Shown: positions 52,553-60,889 of the stretch, one piece after another
How the letters are laid out: every line of letters starts with the position of its first letter
How positions within the stretch are numbered: the stretch's first letter is position 1
From: an uncultured Oenococcus sp.
GTDB taxonomy: Bacteria; Bacillota; Bacilli; Lactobacillales; Lactobacillaceae
Reading direction: 5' to 3'
DNA length: 64,000 bases
Assembly: GCA_934229385.1 (NCBI GenBank)
Contig: CAKQDH010000004.1
Coordinates: 1-64,000, forward strand
Translations under genes and position numbers: made by a program
Notes under the pieces: model-generated
What the model was told of the DNA's origin: nothing
What the model saw: only the letters and a program-made list of their open reading frames with translations
Databases searched by the model: none

Positions 52553-53370
52553 AAATGAAAAAAAGGCCTATTCGATTTTTAATAATTTTAATTAGTATTT
52601 TCTTAGGTTTTATTTGGGTTTACCCCTTTATAATCATTTTAATAAATTCATTAAAAGGACGAGCGGCTATTTTTAAAAGTCCCCTAAACATTTCCCAAAT
52701 CACCTTTAAAAATTATCCTAATGCATTTAAGGGTTTAGATTTTATTTCTAGTTTTGCTAACTCGTTAATTGTTACTGTAGCAAGCGTAATTTTAGTTACA
52801 TTTATTTCCGCTATTGCAGCTTATGCTCTAGCCCGAGTTAAAAGCAAATCAAGTTCCATAATCTATTATTTATGTGCCGGCACCATGCTAATACCCTTTC
52901 AATCCATCATGATACCTTTAATAACCCTTTTTGGTAAAATTAATTTCTTAAATCGGCTTAGTTTGGTCTTTATAAATACGGGCCTTTCTATAAGCCTTTC
53001 AGTTATTTTATATTATGGGGCCTTTCTTGGAGTTCCCAAAACTATGGATGAGGCCGCAATTTTAGACGGTGCTAGTCCGTTCAAAGCTTTTTTTAGAATT
53101 ATTTTCCCAGCTGTTGGCTCAATGACAGGAACAGTAGTTATTCTGAATGCTATGAAATTTTGGAATGATTATTTGTTACCTTCTTTAGTAGTAAATAAAG
53201 AAGGTATGTATACTTTACCATTAAAAATGTATTCATTTTTTGGACAAACAAATACCCAGTGGCAATTGGCATTAGCAGGGCTTGTACTATCTATTATTCC
53301 AATTATTATATTATTTCTTCTATTACAAAAACAAATTATGCAAAGCAATATAGAAGGGGCTATTAAATAA
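52549..53370 (+). CDS. Sugar ABC transporter permease (MalG/UgpE type)
   Basis: A 273-residue second permease with six hydrophobic segments and the EAA loop DEAAILDGASPFKAFFRIIFP. The C-terminus KQIMQSNIEGAIK matches the MalG-type ending that contacts the ATPase. With the divergent MsmK-like ATPase and the binding protein it completes an importer. Confidence 0.94.
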   Translation: MKMKKRPIRFLIILISIFLGFIWVYPFIIILINSLKGRAAIFKSPLNISQITFKNYPNAFKGLDFISSFANSLIVTVASVILVTFISAIAAYALARVKSKSSSIIYYLCAGTMLIPFQSIMIPLITLFGKINFLNRLSLVFINTGLSISLSVILYYGAFLGVPKTMDEAAILDGASPFKAFFRIIFPAVGSMTGTVVILNAMKFWNDYLLPSLVVNKEGMYTLPLKMYSFFGQTNTQWQLALAGLVLSIIPIIILFLLLQKQIMQSNIEGAIK

Positions 53371-53626
53371 TTTTTAGCTTAAAAAATTAACAAAAATTTG
53401 TCTTGAAAAACAATCCACATTAAAATAGGGAAAAAGGTTTTTTACACTAATATAATATTAAATAAAAATTCAAGTTATAAAAAATCTGGTTATAGATTAT
53501 CAATAAACTTATTCTATTTGAATAATAATGTATGTTTAATTATTTTTAAAAATAAAGTATGTAAAATCAAACTAAACCTAAAAAAGTTATTTTTAAATAA
53601 GTTAATAGATATAAACTAATAAAAAA

Positions 53627-54094
53627 ATGAAACTATTTAAAAAAAAATCAATTAAAAAGACTAACAAAATAGCTATTAATTTGTCTAAACTTTTACACGC
53701 CGGTGACTTAATTTTATTATGCGGAAGTTTAGGAAGCGGAAAAACAACTTTTATTCGCCAATTAGTATATGCTTTAAGCAACGACAAAAAATTTCTTGTA
53801 AATTCGCCAACATTTACTATTTTACAAGAATATCATGGCCATGGTTTACCTTTTCCTATATATCATTTTGACGCTTACCGTTTAAAAGAAATTGGTTCTT
53901 CTGAACAAGGGTTTGAAGATTATATAAATACAGATGGTCTAACTTTAATAGAATGGCCTGAATTTATGAAAGAAATTCTTCCTAAAGACTATTTAGCGAT
54001 TAAATTTATATATGACGGAAAATTTCGCGATATCAAAATTTCTGCTTTGGGAAAACATTATTCCAACATTCTTAATAATTTATTTAAAAATTAA
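53627..54094 (+). CDS. tsaE: tRNA threonylcarbamoyladenosine biosynthesis ATPase TsaE
   Basis: A 155-residue P-loop protein needed with TsaB and TsaD to make t6A at position 37 of tRNAs. Walker A is CGSLGSGKTTFIRQL. NSPTFTILQEYHG, YHFDAYRLKEIG and GLTLIEWPEF are family signatures. TATAAA ends 11 bases before the ATG and no Shine-Dalgarno is seen, so the leader is at most a few bases. TsaB and TsaD are not in this window. Confidence 0.94.
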   Translation: MKLFKKKSIKKTNKIAINLSKLLHAGDLILLCGSLGSGKTTFIRQLVYALSNDKKFLVNSPTFTILQEYHGHGLPFPIYHFDAYRLKEIGSSEQGFEDYINTDGLTLIEWPEFMKEILPKDYLAIKFIYDGKFRDIKISALGKHYSNILNNLFKN

Positions 54095-54211
54095 TTTGAA
54101 TTAAAAAATATTAAAATAAAGTATTTAAATTTAATAAGCGATCCGTTAATCAATTTTTTCTATAAAATTTGAGGTATCAAAAGGATTTAAATTTTTATTT
54201 TTAATTCAATT

Positions 54212-54235
54212 AACCATAATTAATTAATTATGGTT
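54212..54235. repeat. Perfect 24-base AT-rich palindrome
   Basis: AACCATAATTAA is followed immediately by its exact reverse complement. It lies between tsaE and the 54-residue gene. There is no T-run on the plus strand, so it is not a classical terminator. It could be an operator or simply extrude as a hairpin. Confidence 0.6.
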
Positions 54236-54311
54236 TAATAGTGATGAACAAAAAATAGTTAATTTTAAATTCAACTTGTTTAATAAAATATTTGATTAAA
54301 AGGAGATAAAA

Positions 54312-54476
54312 ATGGCAAAAAAGAAACGTGAAAAATTTCAAACAATCCGAAACACTAATTTTAATGAAGAAGACAAAGTAATTGACAATCTTTTTGCAAA
54401 AATAAAAAAACAAGAAGCCAACAAAGATAACAAAAAAGAAGACAATAAAGAAGACAAAAAAATCAGGAATATATAA
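54312..54476 (+). CDS. Small highly charged hypothetical protein, 54 aa
   Basis: AAAAGGAG lies 6 bases before an ATG that opens a 54-codon frame: MAKKKREKFQTIRNTNFNEE, a short helix VIDNLFAKIKKQEAN, then a Lys/Asp/Glu/Asn tail ending KKIRNI. The excellent ribosome binding site and the terminator 4 bases after the stop codon argue that it is expressed. It has no cysteine, membrane segment or motif I recognise. Composition suggests a disordered nucleic-acid- or protein-binding peptide, which is only a guess. Confidence 0.7.
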   Translation: MAKKKREKFQTIRNTNFNEEDKVIDNLFAKIKKQEANKDNKKEDNKEDKKIRNI

Positions 54477-54479
54477 ATA

Positions 54480-54508
54480 AAACTTTGTAATAATTTGTAA
54501 AGTTTTTT
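54480..54508 (+). terminator. Bidirectional terminator between the 54-aa gene and exoA
   Basis: AAACTTT (54480-54486) pairs with AAAGTTT (54499-54505), followed by T on the plus strand and T-rich on the minus strand. It lies between convergent genes and can serve both. Confidence 0.65.
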
Positions 54509-54518
54509 ATTTTATTTC

Positions 54519-55340
54519 CTATTTAGTTTCCAGATAAATAGGACAATGATCGGCTCTTTGACCTGTGTCTATCATACCGGTTTTTGAAATTAACCCTTTT
54601 GCTTTTTTATTTATTAGAAAATAATCTACTCTCCAACCAGAATTATTTCTTTTAGCTAGTTTACTTCTTTGGCTCCAATATGTATAAGTTATTTGCTTGG
54701 GATGTTGAAGACGCCAAGTATCAACAAAACCACTATTTAACAAATTGGTAAAACTTTGTCTTTCCTGATCAGTAAAATCAGCCGAATGCCGATTTTCTCT
54801 AGGGTGCTTTAAATCAATTTCTTCATGAGCAACATTTAAATCTCCAGAAAAAATAACCATTTTTTTCTTTGCCAATTTAGAAACTAATTTTTTTAAATTA
54901 CTATCCCAAATATTTCTTAAGGGCAATCTTTTTAATTCCGCACCAGAATTTGGAGAATAGATATTAAGTAGAAAAAATGTTTTATACTCTAAAATTATTA
55001 TTCTTCCTTCATCATTTATTGTATTAGTTGTTTTTATTACAATTGGTTTATAAAAATTAATCGGTTTATGTTTAGTTAAAGTTAAAACGCCAGCGTAGCC
55101 CTTCCTTGCCGGAGGAACACTACTTTTTAAAAACCTTAAATAATTAGGAAATAATTCTTCTAATATATCATCTTGTTTGCTCGTTAGACCCTTTTGAGAA
55201 AGCTTGGTTTCTTGAATGGAAAAAAAGTCCGGTTGTTGTCTAGCGATTTCAGATAAAGTATTAAAAGTCATCTTTCCTCTTCTGGACTTATGTTCAACTG
55301 CCGCATTTAAACTATCAATATTCCACGAAATAAATATCAT
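54519..55340 (-). CDS. exoA: Exodeoxyribonuclease III / AP endonuclease
   Basis: A 273-residue exonuclease-endonuclease-phosphatase enzyme that cuts DNA at abasic sites. Motifs are ISWNIDSLNA, FSIQETKLSQKG (metal-binding Glu), FSGDLNVAHEEIDL (catalytic Asp-x-Asn), GWRVDYFLIN and ADHCPIYLE (catalytic His). TATAAT on the minus strand ends 11 bases before the ATG and there is no ribosome binding site, so the leader is very short. Divergent from murB with ~64 bases between starts. Confidence 0.95.
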   Translation of the reverse strand: MIFISWNIDSLNAAVEHKSRRGKMTFNTLSEIARQQPDFFSIQETKLSQKGLTSKQDDILEELFPNYLRFLKSSVPPARKGYAGVLTLTKHKPINFYKPIVIKTTNTINDEGRIIILEYKTFFLLNIYSPNSGAELKRLPLRNIWDSNLKKLVSKLAKKKMVIFSGDLNVAHEEIDLKHPRENRHSADFTDQERQSFTNLLNSGFVDTWRLQHPKQITYTYWSQRSKLAKRNNSGWRVDYFLINKKAKGLISKTGMIDTGQRADHCPIYLETK

Positions 55341-55404
55341 ACTAATTTTTAATTATATCAAAGTTTTATTAAAAAATATTTTTATAGGAAGTAGATGTTA
55401 AGAT

Positions 55405-56337
55405 TTGATTATTGACCCTTTTTTAAAACAATTACCCAATAATATAGAAATTTACAAAAATAAATCTCTTAGTGATTTTACTTTTAACCAGACAGGAGGA
55501 AAAGCAGAATATTTAGCTTTCCCAAAAAGCTCCAAAGAATTTGGTGAATTAATAAAAATAGCAAATAATAAAAAAATTTTAATACACGTTTTTGGTCAAT
55601 TAACAAATCTATTAATTTCAGATTTTGGAATTAAGGGATTAATAATTATTACAGAAAAAATGAACCATATAAGTAGAAATAATAATTATATCGTTGCAGA
55701 TACAGGAATTGCAATGTTATCAGTATCAGAATTTGCTTTAGAAAACCATCTTAGTGGTTTAGAATGGGCAGCTGGCTTACCAGGTTCAGTTGGAGGAGCA
55801 GTTTACATGAATGCCGGTGCCTATGGGGGAAATACATCGGAAACTTTGCAGGAAATTATTGCCTTTAATAATTCCGGAAATAAAATTTATCTGAAGAAGA
55901 AAGACCTCAGTTTTTCTTATCGTAATTCTACAATTAAAAAAAATAATTATTATATTGTTCAAGCAAAATTTAAATTAAAAAGAGAAGGCTATAAAAAAAT
56001 TCGTTCTTTAATGGATAATTTTAATTTACGCAGAATATGTAAACAACCATTAAATTTGCCATCAAATGGTTCAGTTTTTAAACGCCCTCCCGGTCTTTAT
56101 GCTGGCAAATTAATTTCAAATGCGGGGCTTCAAGGTATTTGTATTGGAGGGGCACAATTGTCAACTAAGCATGCTAATTTTATCGTTAATATTAATAAAG
56201 CTAAAAGCGATGATTATCTTAAAATAATTTCTTTAGTTAAAAATACTATTAAAAATGATTTTGGTATAAATATGCATTTAGAAATAGAAATTATTGGAGA
56301 GGGGATTAAACGCTATTCTAATGAACTAATAAATTAG
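55405..56337 (+). CDS. murB: UDP-N-acetylenolpyruvoylglucosamine reductase
   Basis: FAD enzyme reducing the MurA product to UDP-MurNAc, 310 aa, of the short type I/II Firmicute form. The FAD domain shows TGGKAEYLAFP and HVFGQLTNLLIS. GLEWAAGLPGSVGGAVYMNAGAYGG is intact, split here by reading position. The catalytic serine lies in NGSVFKRPPG, the arginine in FSYRNST and the glutamate in HLEIEIIG. The start is TTG (55405), which matches the usual N-terminus IDPFLKQLPN; AGGAAG lies further upstream than ideal. Confidence 0.95.
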   Translation: MIIDPFLKQLPNNIEIYKNKSLSDFTFNQTGGKAEYLAFPKSSKEFGELIKIANNKKILIHVFGQLTNLLISDFGIKGLIIITEKMNHISRNNNYIVADTGIAMLSVSEFALENHLSGLEWAAGLPGSVGGAVYMNAGAYGGNTSETLQEIIAFNNSGNKIYLKKKDLSFSYRNSTIKKNNYYIVQAKFKLKREGYKKIRSLMDNFNLRRICKQPLNLPSNGSVFKRPPGLYAGKLISNAGLQGICIGGAQLSTKHANFIVNINKAKSDDYLKIISLVKNTIKNDFGINMHLEIEIIGEGIKRYSNELIN

Positions 56338-56547
56338 TTTACCCTCATTAAAATAATTTAAATATTTACAAAAATACCCCTATTTAATATTTATTTTTAA
56401 ACTAACCTAGTTACATTAAATATAACCTATGGTTAGTAATATTAAAATTGATTTAAATCGCTCAAAAATTAATAACTTTAAATTATAACAATTTCCTAAA
56501 AATAAGTAATATAAAAGATTATAAATAATAAGTTATAAAAAATAAGT

Positions 56548-56553
56548 TATACT
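56548..56553 (+). promoter_or_regulatory. -10-like box of a predicted near-leaderless cdaA promoter
   Basis: TATACT ends 8 bases before the cdaA ATG, giving a leader of about two bases. No Shine-Dalgarno sequence is present. Confidence 0.45.
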
Positions 56554-56561
56554 AAAAATAA

Positions 56562-57425
56562 ATGAATATTTTTCACATTTTTACAGTTGCTAATTTAGAA
56601 CATTTAATAGATATTTTTATCATTTGGTTTGTTTTTTACAAAATTGCCAATTGGGTCCGAGGCACACGAGCTAGTCAATTATTAAGAGGAATTGTCTTAC
56701 TTATTTTACTGCGTATATTAGCTTGGGCTACTCGTTTAGAAGCAATTGGATGGCTATTAGATCAAGTCATTAATTGGGGACCTATTGCTTTAATTGTAAT
56801 ATTTCAGCAGGAAATTAGAAGAGCTTTAGAAAATATAGGAACCAAATATTTTTTCGAACCTTCACAACCTTCTGTACCTTCAGAAGAAATCCTTATGACC
56901 GCTTTAGATCAGGCTTTACCTTATCTTTCTAGAAGGAGAATTGGTGCTTTAATCGCTATTGAACAAAAGACAAGTTTAGCTGATATTATTCAAACTGGGA
57001 TTTCTATTAATGCACGAGTCAGTTCAGCATTATTAATTAATACTTTTATACCAAATACTCCTTTACATGATGGGGCTGTAATAATAAATGGTGATCATTT
57101 AATTTCTGCTACTTCTTATTTACCATTATCAAAAAACCCCGCTACTTCTAAGGAATTAGGAACTCGCCATAGAGCAGGATTAGGTTTATCAGAAACTTCC
57201 GATGCAATAGTAATTATTGTTTCAGAAGAAACTGGAGAAGTTTCAATTGCTTATAATGGTATTTTGCATAGAAATTTAGAACCAGAAAAATATGATCAAT
57301 TTTTACGTAATATCTTAATTAAGAAAAAAACCAAAAATAATAGTTCAATCTTTAAAAAAATTTCTTCATGGAGAACTAATAAAAGAAATGTAAACAAAAG
57401 AAATAGTAATTCAAATAGGAAATAA
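56562..57425 (+). CDS. cdaA: Diadenylate cyclase CdaA
   Basis: Membrane-bound enzyme making cyclic di-AMP from ATP, 287 aa. Three N-terminal hydrophobic segments precede the DisA_N (DAC) domain, whose motifs are NTPLHDGAVIING and LGTRHRAGLGLSE. A basic C-terminal tail rich in K, N and R follows. Cyclic di-AMP controls potassium and osmolyte transport and cell-wall homeostasis. cdaR follows 11 bases later, as expected. Confidence 0.96.
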   Translation: MNIFHIFTVANLEHLIDIFIIWFVFYKIANWVRGTRASQLLRGIVLLILLRILAWATRLEAIGWLLDQVINWGPIALIVIFQQEIRRALENIGTKYFFEPSQPSVPSEEILMTALDQALPYLSRRRIGALIAIEQKTSLADIIQTGISINARVSSALLINTFIPNTPLHDGAVIINGDHLISATSYLPLSKNPATSKELGTRHRAGLGLSETSDAIVIIVSEETGEVSIAYNGILHRNLEPEKYDQFLRNILIKKKTKNNSSIFKKISSWRTNKRNVNKRNSNSNRK

Positions 57426-57436
57426 AAATACAATCA

Positions 57437-58432
57437 ATGAATTTTATTAAAAAAATTTTTACAAAAAAATGGTTTCAATTTTTTTATACCTTTTTATTGG
57501 CGGTAATACTTTTTGCTTATGTAATAATATCAAATGGTGATTCTAATAAAACAAGCCAAAATACTAATCATAAACAAACTTTGCCTTTTTTAAATAAAAA
57601 AACCGCTAATATAAAAGTTCCTGTAATTGTAAAAATAAATCATGAACACTACTACGTCTCAGGAATACCAAAAGAAATTAAAATTCAACTTAGAGGTTCT
57701 TCTGGTATAATTACTGCCGCTCAAAATTCTAGGACAATAAGGGCTATTGTTGACTTATCTAAGCCAAAATTAGGTAACCAAAAAATTAATCCTGAAATTA
57801 CCGGTATTTCTAATAATTTAGATTCCCAAATAAGTAAACCAAAATTAAATATTAATATATCAAAAAGATTAGCTAAAAAATTACCAATTATACCTATTTA
57901 CAATAGAAGTGATATAAGTGATCATCATTCAGTTTCTAAATTTAATATTTCAAAAAAGAACGCTATAATTTATGGGACAAAAAGAAAAATAAAAAAAGCA
58001 AAGTATGCCCTCGCAAATTTATCGGTACCTTCCAATGCAAAAAATACCGTTAAAAAGAAAATACCTTTAAAACCTATATCAAAATCTGGTTCAAATATTT
58101 CTACTCAAATTAAACCTACTGATATTAATATCAAATTAGGCATAACTAAAAAATCAACTAAATCCCATAAAAAATCTACAAAAACAGTTCCCCTTAATTT
58201 AAAATTTACTGGTTTTAAAGATATCTCCAATTATAATATCACCTTAAGTTCTCCCATTATTCAAATTACTGGTCCAAAAAACGCAATTGAAAAGACTAAA
58301 ATGGTCTCTGCAAACGTTAACTTAAATAACATTAATAATAAAGGGGGATTGTTACCTGTACATCCTTCATTGCCTCCAGGAATTTCTAAATTAACTCCTA
58401 GGGTCATTAATGTAGATTTTTCGCCAAAATAA
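57437..58432 (+). CDS. cdaR: CdaA regulator CdaR (YbbR-domain protein)
   Basis: A 331-residue membrane-anchored protein with one N-terminal hydrophobic segment (FQFFYTFLLAVILFAYVII) followed by about three extracytoplasmic YbbR repeats (VSGIPKEIKIQLRG, IYGTKRKIKKAKYA, ITGPKNAIEKTKMV). It binds CdaA and adjusts its activity. The usual third gene of this operon, glmM, is not next; a small unknown gene follows instead. Confidence 0.93.
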   Translation: MNFIKKIFTKKWFQFFYTFLLAVILFAYVIISNGDSNKTSQNTNHKQTLPFLNKKTANIKVPVIVKINHEHYYVSGIPKEIKIQLRGSSGIITAAQNSRTIRAIVDLSKPKLGNQKINPEITGISNNLDSQISKPKLNINISKRLAKKLPIIPIYNRSDISDHHSVSKFNISKKNAIIYGTKRKIKKAKYALANLSVPSNAKNTVKKKIPLKPISKSGSNISTQIKPTDINIKLGITKKSTKSHKKSTKTVPLNLKFTGFKDISNYNITLSSPIIQITGPKNAIEKTKMVSANVNLNNINNKGGLLPVHPSLPPGISKLTPRVINVDFSPK

Positions 58433-58460
58433 AATCGCTCTTTAGAAAGGAAAATATTTA

Positions 58461-58772
58461 ATGAAACACTATATGACTTTTAATATGGTTGAAGAAATTA
58501 CACGCTGTAACGGTTCAGTTTACCCTGAACTATCAAATATTATTATGAATGGGCGAGCAGAATATGCTGCAGAGAAAGGTTTTATTAAACAAGTTCGTAT
58601 TTTAAAACTTAATATTCCACATTCTAACCATGTCGAATCTGTAGAAAAATATATTAATGATCATTATGAAGATCCAGGTTTTTCAATGAAAGAATGGAAA
58701 GAATGGAAAAAACCTCCTAAAATCCAAAAAGAAATGGAGGCTATTTTATCAGACAATAAATTAAGTTTATAA
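58461..58772 (+). CDS. Hypothetical protein, 103 aa
   Basis: I do not recognise this protein. It is soluble and mixed alpha/beta by appearance: MKHYMTFNMVEEITRCNGSV, then GFIKQVRILKLNIPHSNHVE and an acidic/aromatic C-terminal part (DPGFSMKEWKEWKKPPKIQ). It has one cysteine and three histidines but no known motif. AGAAAGGAAAA lies before the ATG. It begins 28 bases after cdaR, in the position usually held by glmM, and may share the cdaA-cdaR transcript. Confidence 0.7.
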   Translation: MKHYMTFNMVEEITRCNGSVYPELSNIIMNGRAEYAAEKGFIKQVRILKLNIPHSNHVESVEKYINDHYEDPGFSMKEWKEWKKPPKIQKEMEAILSDNKLSL

Positions 58773-59170
58773 GTTTTATATTTCTCTACCATTTAAAATA
58801 CAAAAAGATTAAAGTTAATGCTCAATACAACAAAAAAACATAAAACATAAAAAAATAAATTGAGATTATTATACCCATAACTATTTTATATCATCTTTTA
58901 AAACAATAATTACAAATTAACATCCTAATAAAAATAATATATAAATAAAATTAGCATGTATTAAATTATTATATTTATAAAAAAAGATTAACTAATATAA
59001 ATATCACTATTACAAGAGTATATTAAACACATTTTATAAATATTCATTAACCGCTAAAAATCGATTTCTTTATAATTTTAAATTTTTTAAAACAAAAAAC
59101 AATAATAAGAAATTAAAACGTATAATGTTTACTGTAATTATTTTATTTCAATAAAAAAAAGGGGGACTTA
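58773..59170. other. Intergenic stretch with no recognised gene
   Basis: About 400 bases of very AT-rich sequence. I find no terminator with a clear stem, no RNA gene and no open frame with a ribosome binding site. The GGGGGA ribosome binding site of the next gene is at its end. Confidence 0.55.
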
Positions 59171-59803
59171 ATGAGAATAGCAATTATAGGAGCCGCTGGG
59201 CAAATACCTAAATTTTTAATTCCAAAACTTTTAAACGAAACCAAAGCTAATTTAACACTTTTTGCTAAAAATGCTGTTTCCCGACTTGTTTCTTATGCTA
59301 ACCCAAGAGTAAGAATAGTTTCTGGCAATGCAGATAATTTTAAACAGTTAAAAACTAGTATAATTGATGCTAATATTATATTTATAGATTTTGATGGACA
59401 AAAAGCCATTTCTAATATTATAAAAGCTATGGATGAATTAAAAAAGAAAAGGTTAATTGTTGCCGGGGTACTAGGAGTCCATAATGAAGTAGCAGGGGCT
59501 TTTGGAAAATGGAACCAACAAATGATCGGAAGATATTATGGCTCTCATAAAGCTGCAATTAGGATGCTAGAACACAGTGATTTAAATTACACTTATATGC
59601 GAATGACTTGGCTATATAATCAAAAAGGCAATACAAAATATAAAATTGAAAAAAAGGGACAACCATTAATTGGCGCTCAGGTAACTCGACAAGCTGTTTC
59701 TCAATATATTGTTGACCTTATAAAAAACCCCGATTTAGGTATCAGGGAATCTAATGGTGTAGTGGAACCAAACACAAACTTTGCAAAACCTAGCTTCTAT
59801 TAA
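59171..59803 (+). CDS. NAD(P)-binding atypical SDR (NmrA-like)
   Basis: A 210-residue Rossmann protein with the dinucleotide motif IAIIGAAGQIPKFLIPKLL and a later FIDFDGQKAIS segment. The expected YxxxK pair appears as YYGSHKAA rather than a strict classical SDR site, as in atypical SDRs such as NmrA-like and YwnB-like proteins. These act as oxidoreductases or redox sensors. GGGGGA lies 6 bases before the ATG. No neighbour suggests a substrate. Confidence 0.82.
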   Translation: MRIAIIGAAGQIPKFLIPKLLNETKANLTLFAKNAVSRLVSYANPRVRIVSGNADNFKQLKTSIIDANIIFIDFDGQKAISNIIKAMDELKKKRLIVAGVLGVHNEVAGAFGKWNQQMIGRYYGSHKAAIRMLEHSDLNYTYMRMTWLYNQKGNTKYKIEKKGQPLIGAQVTRQAVSQYIVDLIKNPDLGIRESNGVVEPNTNFAKPSFY

Positions 59804-59898
59804 TAAGTATATTAATCAATTAAAAGAATTACTTTTTATTTTCTAAATAAAATAAATTTATATTTTCTATTAAATCTATATTTTTCAAGCTCACGAAA

Positions 59899-60339
59899 TT
59901 ATTTTGTAACTAATACATCAGTTACAGCGTTTCGAACTGCAAAAGAGGTTACAGAACCAATTAAAAGTTTTTCAAAACCATTTAAACCAGTAGCTCCAAT
60001 AACTAATAAATCAATATTTTTATCTTTTGGGACCTTATAAGCTATTAATTGTTTAGGGGAACCGTATTCTAAATCTGTTTCAATATTTTTCACTCCTATA
60101 TTTTCAGCTTTCTTCTTTAGTTCATTTAAGCTTTCCTTGCTATCTTTAGTAATTTTTTCTATAAATTTTTTATCATAACCGCCCATAGATTCTAAAGAAG
60201 GAGTATCAACAATATGAGTAATAACTAATTTTGCATCATCACCTCCATTAGCTGCTAAATTGGCAGCTTTTTTAAAAGCATTATTAGCTTCTTTGCTTCC
60301 ATCTGTTGCTACTAAAACATTTTTATATACTTTTGCCAT
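59899..60339 (-). CDS. Universal stress protein UspA family
   Basis: A 146-residue single-domain Usp protein. It starts YKNVLVATDGSKEANNAFKKA and contains the ATP-binding motif GATGLNGFEKLLIGSVT (the G-2x-G-9x-G pattern) near the C-terminus, so it is of the nucleotide-binding type. AAGGGAG lies 9 bases before the ATG. It is monocistronic, with a long non-coding stretch upstream. Confidence 0.92.
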   Translation of the reverse strand: MAKVYKNVLVATDGSKEANNAFKKAANLAANGGDDAKLVITHIVDTPSLESMGGYDKKFIEKITKDSKESLNELKKKAENIGVKNIETDLEYGSPKQLIAYKVPKDKNIDLLVIGATGLNGFEKLLIGSVTSFAVRNAVTDVLVTK

Positions 60340-60889
60340 TAAACTATACTCCCTTAAATTTACTTCCTTAATTAAATTATATTTTATTATTTATATTTAA
60401 AACCACAAAATTAAAAGAATCATTTTCTAAACTACATTAAAAAATTTAAAGACATAATATATATTAGCAATTATATTTTTTTAGATAATTTAAAAACTAA
60501 ATAGTTAACAAAATCTTTATATTTTAACCTAAACATTAAATAAATTTTTTCTATGTAATTAATTCCTAATTAATTAAGATACTTATTTCTGGTTTAATAA
60601 AATCATCATTAAAAATTAAAGTTTGGCAAAGAAAGAACTAAGCAACCATAACTTAAAATTTTTTGCTCTAATAATTTATATTAAGAAAAACGAACATATG
60701 CAAAAAGCTTCACCTCCAAAAAATAAAATAAATTATATTTAAATTATGATTTATGATGATTAATAAATGCTATTTTTATTAAATATATATAATATTATTT
60801 AGCAGATTAACAATTATGATTAGATACAATTTTCAAAATAAAAAATATTTACCTTTTTAATATCAATATCAATAACATATATAACAATT
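60340..60889. other. Intergenic stretch between usp and murF
   Basis: About 550 AT-rich bases between divergent genes. The only notable element is on the minus strand: a perfect anti-16S match GGAGGTGA (60710-60717) that leads only to an 11-codon frame from a TTG at 60703. It may be the remnant of a lost gene or a leader peptide. Nothing else is recognised. Confidence 0.5.
60878..60885 (+). promoter_or_regulatory. -10-like box before murF
   Basis: Overlapping TATATA/TATAAC ends 4-6 bases before the murF ATG, and no Shine-Dalgarno sequence is present. TATATA at 60878-60883 would place +1 on the A of the ATG. Confidence 0.4.
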
